Origin: OMSK01 sp902492995
GTDB taxonomy: Bacteria > Bacillota_I > Bacilli_A > RF39 > UBA660
Reading direction: 5' to 3'
NCBI GenBank assembly: GCA_902492995.1
Contig: CABUNR010000037.1
Coordinates: 1-8,438 of the forward strand
Length of the DNA: 8,438 bases
The notes under the pieces were generated by a model, which saw only the letters and a program-made list of their open reading frames with translations, was not told the DNA's origin and ran no database searches. Below are positions 5,186-8,438 of the stretch, piece by piece (within the stretch, counting starts at the first letter, position 1; each line of letters starts with the position of its first letter). A program made the position numbers and the translations under genes.

Positions 5186-5263
5186 CGAAATGGAAACCTT
5201 TGAAAAACTTTTTTGACTATCATTATTTTTCTTTTCTTGTATAATTTTTCTTTTTTGATACAT
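5078..5263 (-). CDS. 61-residue basic, hydrophobic-tailed protein (copy 6 form)
   Basis: From ATG 5263 the product begins MYQKRKIIQEKKNNDSQKSF, then SKVSISWYIPTLINFPRKPY, and ends with a hydrophobic segment VYIWLLFTFLYKK (about residues 44-56). SISWYIPT lines up with NINWYKPT of micro-ORF 5, and the tail lines up with the frame after that ORF's stop, so this may be the least truncated member of the family. A GTG at 5278 could add five residues; neither start has a convincing ribosome binding site. It may be a small one-helix membrane protein. It is first in the array after the promoter at 5362. No family was recognised. Confidence 0.42.
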   Translation of the reverse strand: MYQKRKIIQEKKNNDSQKSFSKVSISWYIPTLINFPRKPYFTRVYIWLLFTFLYKKLIKIM

Positions 5264-5361
5264 ATCTATTTTTTTCACTTATATATTAAAATTTCATATA
5301 CATATAATATTATTTCATTTTTAAAATAGGCATTTTTTCCATTCCATTAATTCTTACTTTA

Positions 5362-5367
5362 ATTATA
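5362..5367 (-). promoter_or_regulatory. candidate promoter (TG-N-TATAAT) heading the array
   Basis: The minus strand reads TTGTTATAAT, a TGn extended -10 with perfect TATAAT, inside a T-rich tract. No standard -35 is seen. It is about 100 nt upstream of the copy 6 ORF and downstream of a terminator, so it is placed to drive the left-hand gene series. In so AT-rich a context TATAAT can arise by chance. Confidence 0.45.
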
Positions 5368-5494
5368 ACAAAAAAGATAAAAAAATAATATATTTTTATG
5401 ATACTCGTTTTTAATTTTTCAATGATCTAAAAAATAGCCACTAAAAATATATTACAAAAATATCTTAAATTTAGCTTAAAATAACAATCTTTTT

Positions 5495-5528
5495 AAATAA
5501 AAAAGCTCCTTTTTAAGAGCAATTTATT
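5495..5528 (-). terminator. intrinsic terminator after the 499-residue gene
   Basis: On the minus strand GCTC and GAGC form a stem around TTAAAAAG and are followed by TTTTTTATTT; flanking A/T arms extend the pairing on both sides. It lies about 160 nt downstream of the TAG at 5684. The flanking arms also allow it to work from the plus strand. Confidence 0.8.
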
Positions 5529-5683
5529 TAAATTTCTTACCATCATATTAATCAAGAATTGTATTTTCAAATTTTCTTATATATTCTATCTAATTTTTTC
5601 ATCACTGGAAATTTAAATCTGCTTATTAAAAAGATTAGATCTTGTTTTCTTTATTAATATTTAATATTTAATATTTTTTTAAT

Positions 5684-7183
5684 CTACACTATATGACGTG
5701 TTGTAGTTAAATCATTTGATTTTTCATATACATAATTTATTATTTCATCAGTAATCGTTTGAATATCTTTTCCTTTTGTATATTCAGTTAACGTTGCTAA
5801 CTCTTCATTACATGGTATTTCAACAAAATGTCTGTTATTATTTAATGATTGAACTAGTTCATTTGGATTTCTTTTCATTACTCTATCATTTAATATTTGA
5901 ATTGATTCTTCTTTATTTTTACTTGGAATCATATATATTATATTTGAAAACTTGTTCATTAATTTTTTAAACTCATAAAACATTAATGGACTCTCATATA
6001 CCGAATGTCCAGCACCAAAATCAACTATACATGGTTTATCCAAATTTGTTAAAGTTGAACAAGTTAAGAAAAATTCAAATTCTTTAAAATTTTCAAAGCT
6101 TTCTTTTTGTTTATATAATTCCTTTAATTGTTCTTTATTATCTAAAGAAATTCTAGGCAATGATAAACTTTCACTTAATTTATTAGCTATAGTAGATTTA
6201 CCTGTACCCATAGGTCCTATTAATAATATACTATTATCTAAAATTTCTTGATTTATATTTTTATTTACCAATTCCTCCATCGCATTTAATTTTTTTAATT
6301 GTATATTTAACTCAGAACATATTTTAATAAAACTTCTATCATCATTCAAATAATACTTTCTTGTTGCTTCTACAAAATCCTGTGGTATATTTTTAAAATT
6401 TTTAGAAATACTATTGATTATAAAATTAATTTTTTCATTTTTTTCTTTATCAAAAATATCAATTCTATTTTGTACTTCACTTGTTAATTCTGGATAATAA
6501 TTTAAAATTTGAATAACAGAAGATTTTATATATTGTTCACGATTGCAATCAAGCATTTGCATAACAATATATTCATCAAGTAAATTTAAAATATCATTTT
6601 TTTGAAATATTTCTAGGTTTAATTCTCTCAATTTTTCATTAATTAATAAAATCATGTTAGGATGTAAAAATAATAAACGTTTAAATTTATTTTTTGTTAT
6701 ATTTTCATTATTTCTTTGACATTGATTTATTATTTTTTCTATTAAATCTCTATCATCATTAGGTATTCTATCTGGTCTATTAGGATAAATATATAACTTA
6801 ACCTTACCTTTTTTCTCCATCTCTTTTATCGAATTATAAACATTTAAAATTTTTTCTTCTTTTAAAACATCAACACCTACTTCAGATACAACCCCAAAAA
6901 AGCCAGTATGGATATTTTTAAAAAATGAATCATTTACAGTATAAATAGATGATTCATTACAAAACATTGTATCAAATGCTTTTGGAATTCTTTCTACAAT
7001 TATCCATGGATCATTTTCATTTTCTTTATATAGTGTATATGTTAAATCATCTCCACATCTTCCAGAAAATATTATTGATAATTCCCTATCTGGTGTAGCA
7101 TACACATACGTTCCATGTGTAGATTTCATTGGTTCTAATCTTTTAATTTCTTCTTTAGAACTTCCATGATATAACTTTTCCAT
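5684..7183 (-). CDS. two-domain protein: ART-like N-terminus and P-loop kinase-like C-terminus
   Basis: The 499-residue protein starts at 7183 behind AGGATGTG. Residues 1-145 open with KLYHGSS (3-9), HGTYVYATPDRELSIIF (23-39) and later YIYPNRPDRIPNDDRDLI (131-148). The His in YHG and Tyr in VYAT recall the H-Y pair of ADP-ribosyltransferase folds (PARP/KptA-like), but a catalytic Glu cannot be assigned with confidence. Residues 150-310 are a helical linker without recognised motifs. The C-terminal part has a Walker A loop GPMGTGKST (323-331) in a shikimate kinase-like setting, a conserved-looking IVDFGAGHSVYE (386-397) and an Arg-rich helix near NDRVMKRNP (432-440). It could be a nucleotide-using effector with its own regulatory kinase domain. 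No signal peptide or membrane helix is seen. It has its own terminator and lies 100 nt after the XRE regulator. Confidence 0.72.
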   Translation of the reverse strand: MEKLYHGSSKEEIKRLEPMKSTHGTYVYATPDRELSIIFSGRCGDDLTYTLYKENENDPWIIVERIPKAFDTMFCNESSIYTVNDSFFKNIHTGFFGVVSEVGVDVLKEEKILNVYNSIKEMEKKGKVKLYIYPNRPDRIPNDDRDLIEKIINQCQRNNENITKNKFKRLLFLHPNMILLINEKLRELNLEIFQKNDILNLLDEYIVMQMLDCNREQYIKSSVIQILNYYPELTSEVQNRIDIFDKEKNEKINFIINSISKNFKNIPQDFVEATRKYYLNDDRSFIKICSELNIQLKKLNAMEELVNKNINQEILDNSILLIGPMGTGKSTIANKLSESLSLPRISLDNKEQLKELYKQKESFENFKEFEFFLTCSTLTNLDKPCIVDFGAGHSVYESPLMFYEFKKLMNKFSNIIYMIPSKNKEESIQILNDRVMKRNPNELVQSLNNNRHFVEIPCNEELATLTEYTKGKDIQTITDEIINYVYEKSNDLTTTRHIV

Positions 7184-7206
7184 ACTTTCACATCCTACTT
7201 TAAATA

Positions 7207-7212
7207 ATTATA
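7207..7212 (-). promoter_or_regulatory. weak -10 candidate for the 499-residue gene
   Basis: The minus strand reads TTTGTATAATTATT, with TATAAT 24 bases before the start codon. No -35 box is recognisable at 16-18 bases, so the gene may instead be read through from the XRE gene, which ends 100 nt upstream without a visible terminator. Confidence 0.3.
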
Positions 7213-7283
7213 CAAAAAAAGTATTATATTTTTTAGTATCTCTTTATTTTATAAAACTTTCATAAATAAAATTTAAATTATAG

Positions 7284-7799
7284 CTATTTATTTTTTTTTA
7301 AAATTATTATTCCTAATATTGAAGTAACTATAATAATCATAAGTGGAGCAATTTTAAAATATATCCATTCAAATGAATGCCATAATGTTCCTATAACAGA
7401 CCATTCAAAATTACCATAATTCCATGATTGATATGGACTACCTAATATTGCTAACAAAATAAACAATGATATTAAAAATATATCAATAATTATTAATGTA
7501 TTAACCAATATTTTTCTCTTTTGTTTTTGCTTCATAGCTAATTGTTCATTAATAACTTCTAATTTTTCAGATATCACTTTTAAATCATTCTTTTCTTTTT
7601 CTATAATATTCTCTCCTAATATATCACTAACTGGAGTATTGAAAAATTTTGATATTGATATAAGCATCTCAGCATCAGGAACAGATAATCCTTGTTCCCA
7701 TTTTGAAATTGTTTGTCTAACAACATTTAATTTAATACTTAATTCTTCTTGTGAAAGCCCTTTATTTTTTCTAAGTATTTTTAAATTATCTTTTAACAT
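7284..7799 (-). CDS. XRE-family HTH regulator with C-terminal membrane helices
   Basis: The 171-residue protein has a Cro/C1-type helix-turn-helix at residues 5-60: LKILRKNKGLSQEELSIKL, the recognition helix VVRQTISKWEQG, and PDAEMLISISKFFNTPVSDI. A charged, probably coiled segment (65-97, KLEVINEQLAMKQKQKR) follows, then two hydrophobic helices at about 98-120 and 148-169. Such membrane-tethered XRE proteins are common in Bacillota and are thought to link an envelope signal to transcription; the ligand and target are unknown here. ATG 7799 has AAAGGAG ten bases upstream. It could repress its own promoter (7832-7859), which holds a TTGC/GCAA dyad over the -35, and it may control the adjacent 499-residue gene. 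Confidence 0.9.
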   Translation of the reverse strand: MLKDNLKILRKNKGLSQEELSIKLNVVRQTISKWEQGLSVPDAEMLISISKFFNTPVSDILGENIIEKEKNDLKVISEKLEVINEQLAMKQKQKRKILVNTLIIIDIFLISLFILLAILGSPYQSWNYGNFEWSVIGTLWHSFEWIYFKIAPLMIIIVTSILGIIILKKNK

Positions 7800-7831
7800 A
7801 CTAAATATTCTCCTTTCATCAAGCTAATTGT

Positions 7832-7859
7832 ATTATAAATGTTTAGTTGCCACAAGCAA
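7832..7859 (-). promoter_or_regulatory. sigma-A-type promoter of the XRE gene
   Basis: The minus strand shows TTGCTT (7854-7859), a 16-base spacer and TATAAT (7832-7837), 33 bases before the start codon. The dyad TTGC-N5-GCAA overlaps the -35, a plausible operator for an autoregulating XRE repressor. Confidence 0.65.
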
Positions 7860-7915
7860 TACTTTTTAACAAATTATTAAATTACTTTTTATCCTTATAT
7901 AGATAAAATATTATT

Positions 7916-8374
7916 TTAATCATCTTTTAAGAATTCTATCTTCATTGCTAAAGTATCAAATTCAAAACCTAATTTTTTATATATTGATATAGCCTTTTTG
8001 TTATCAGTTGATAAATTAAGTTTACATAATTTATTTTTAATAGCAAATTTTATAACTTCTCTTAGTAATTTGGTTTGTAATCCTCTATTTCTAAATTCAT
8101 CTTTTGTATAAACATTACATACATATCCTTGTTTACCATTATCATTACATTGAGGTAAATATTCAATAATCTGTAGACAACATATAGCAATTATATCATT
8201 ATCTTTTTCCTCAATAAATGCGTAAAAATCTTTATTTAAATGTTTTTCTAAATATAATTTTGTCATTTCTATCAAATTATACTTATCACTATATTCATCT
8301 TTCCAATCATCTTTTTGTTGTTTAATTCTAATTTGAGCAATTTTATCAATATCCTTTTTACTTGCTACTTTCAT
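7916..8374 (-). CDS. GNAT-family N-acetyltransferase
   Basis: The 152-residue protein begins MKVASKKDIDKIAQIR, a usual GNAT first strand and helix. The acetyl-CoA loop is RNRGLQTKLL (95-104), matching the R/Q-x-x-G-x-A/G pattern with Gln at the last position; LNLSTDNKKAISIYKKLGF (119-137) is the typical NxxAxxxYxKxGF motif B. The substrate is not predictable; small-molecule or protein amines are both possible. The start at 8374 is chosen because GAGGGTG lies just upstream; the GTG at 8383 is part of that site. Its promoter probably overlaps or lies beyond the right edge, next to the inverted repeat at 8392-8421. It is unrelated to the cassette series and not close to the other GNAT. Confidence 0.92.
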   Translation of the reverse strand: MKVASKKDIDKIAQIRIKQQKDDWKDEYSDKYNLIEMTKLYLEKHLNKDFYAFIEEKDNDIIAICCLQIIEYLPQCNDNGKQGYVCNVYTKDEFRNRGLQTKLLREVIKFAIKNKLCKLNLSTDNKKAISIYKKLGFEFDTLAMKIEFLKDD

Positions 8375-8391
8375 TATTATCACCCTCGTAT

Positions 8392-8421
8392 AATGTAGTT
8401 AAGATATTTTTTAACTACATT
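8392..8421. promoter_or_regulatory. 11-bp perfect inverted repeat upstream of the GNAT gene
   Basis: AATGTAGTTAA (8392-8402) and TTAACTACATT (8411-8421) are exact reverse complements around eight bases. It sits 18 nt upstream of the start codon, directly before the ribosome binding site. It could be a repressor operator or an mRNA hairpin; on the plus strand TTTTCTT follows, so it could also act as a terminator for a plus-strand transcript. Confidence 0.6.
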
Positions 8422-8438
8422 TTCTTATATTTAGATTT

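Larger units (their letters stand above)
5279..5683. other. gene-free AT-rich stretch between the two parts
   Basis: These 405 bases hold a terminator (5495-5528), a promoter candidate (5362-5367) and no convincing gene. On the minus strand a short frame MKKLDRIYKKI (around 5560-5595) stops after 11 codons and may be a remnant. Two tiny frames after the promoter (MEWKKCLF and MPILKMK) are too short to support. No copy of the paired core was found here, so the array appears to begin at about 5185. Confidence 0.5.

Noticed and set aside
1..8438. tRNA, rRNA or riboswitch
   Set aside because: No stretch with tRNA-like GTTCRA arm, rRNA similarity or a recognisable riboswitch core was seen on either strand; the region is too AT-rich for typical structured RNAs outside the hairpins listed.

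Overview
The window is very AT-rich, and every recognisable gene lies on the minus strand. Purine-rich ribosome binding sites (GGAGG, GAGGTG, AAAGGAG), TATAAT boxes and the protein families point to a low-GC Gram-positive (Bacillota, Clostridia- or Erysipelotrichia-like). Trp is written TGG in the intact genes, so the standard bacterial code applies. The gene mix (stray methyltransferases, acetyltransferases, fragments of a phage-type DinD, a RhuM and a serine recombinase) marks an accessory, recombination-prone region.

Right part, 5.5-8.4 kb (read right to left, as transcribed): a GNAT acetyltransferase (7916-8374) behind an 11-bp perfect inverted repeat; a promoter and an XRE repressor-like protein with two membrane helices (7284-7799); then a 499-residue two-domain protein (5684-7183) with a YHGS/VYAT N-terminus resembling ADP-ribosyltransferases and a C-terminal P-loop kinase-like domain. 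A strong terminator (5495-5528) closes this part.

Left part, 1-5.4 kb: a promoter near 5362 leads into an array of single, unrelated genes in one orientation: RhuM N-terminal fragment joined to a serine recombinase C-terminal fragment, RimJ/RimL-like acetyltransferase, methyltransferase, methyltransferase, DinD pseudogene, methyltransferase. Between them sits a recurring element of about 90-250 bp, present in six copies plus one remnant. A typical copy has (a) a ribosome binding site and start codon at or just after the stop of the preceding gene, opening a micro-ORF whose peptide carries N-I-N-W (S-I-S-W in one copy); (b) a direct-repeat core just after that Trp; (c) an imperfect palindrome of about 23 bp; (d) an AT-rich spacer; (e) a second copy of the core, matching the first copy of the same element better than those of unrelated elements; (f) often a shared TTTTTATTAA / GAGGTG stretch that supplies the ribosome binding site of the next gene.

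This layout looks like a gene-cassette array whose recombination sites are not canonical integron attC sites, or like a family of tiny mobile elements repeatedly inserted between genes. It is the main candidate for an undescribed system here. How cassettes move, and whether the micro-peptides matter, cannot be settled from this window.
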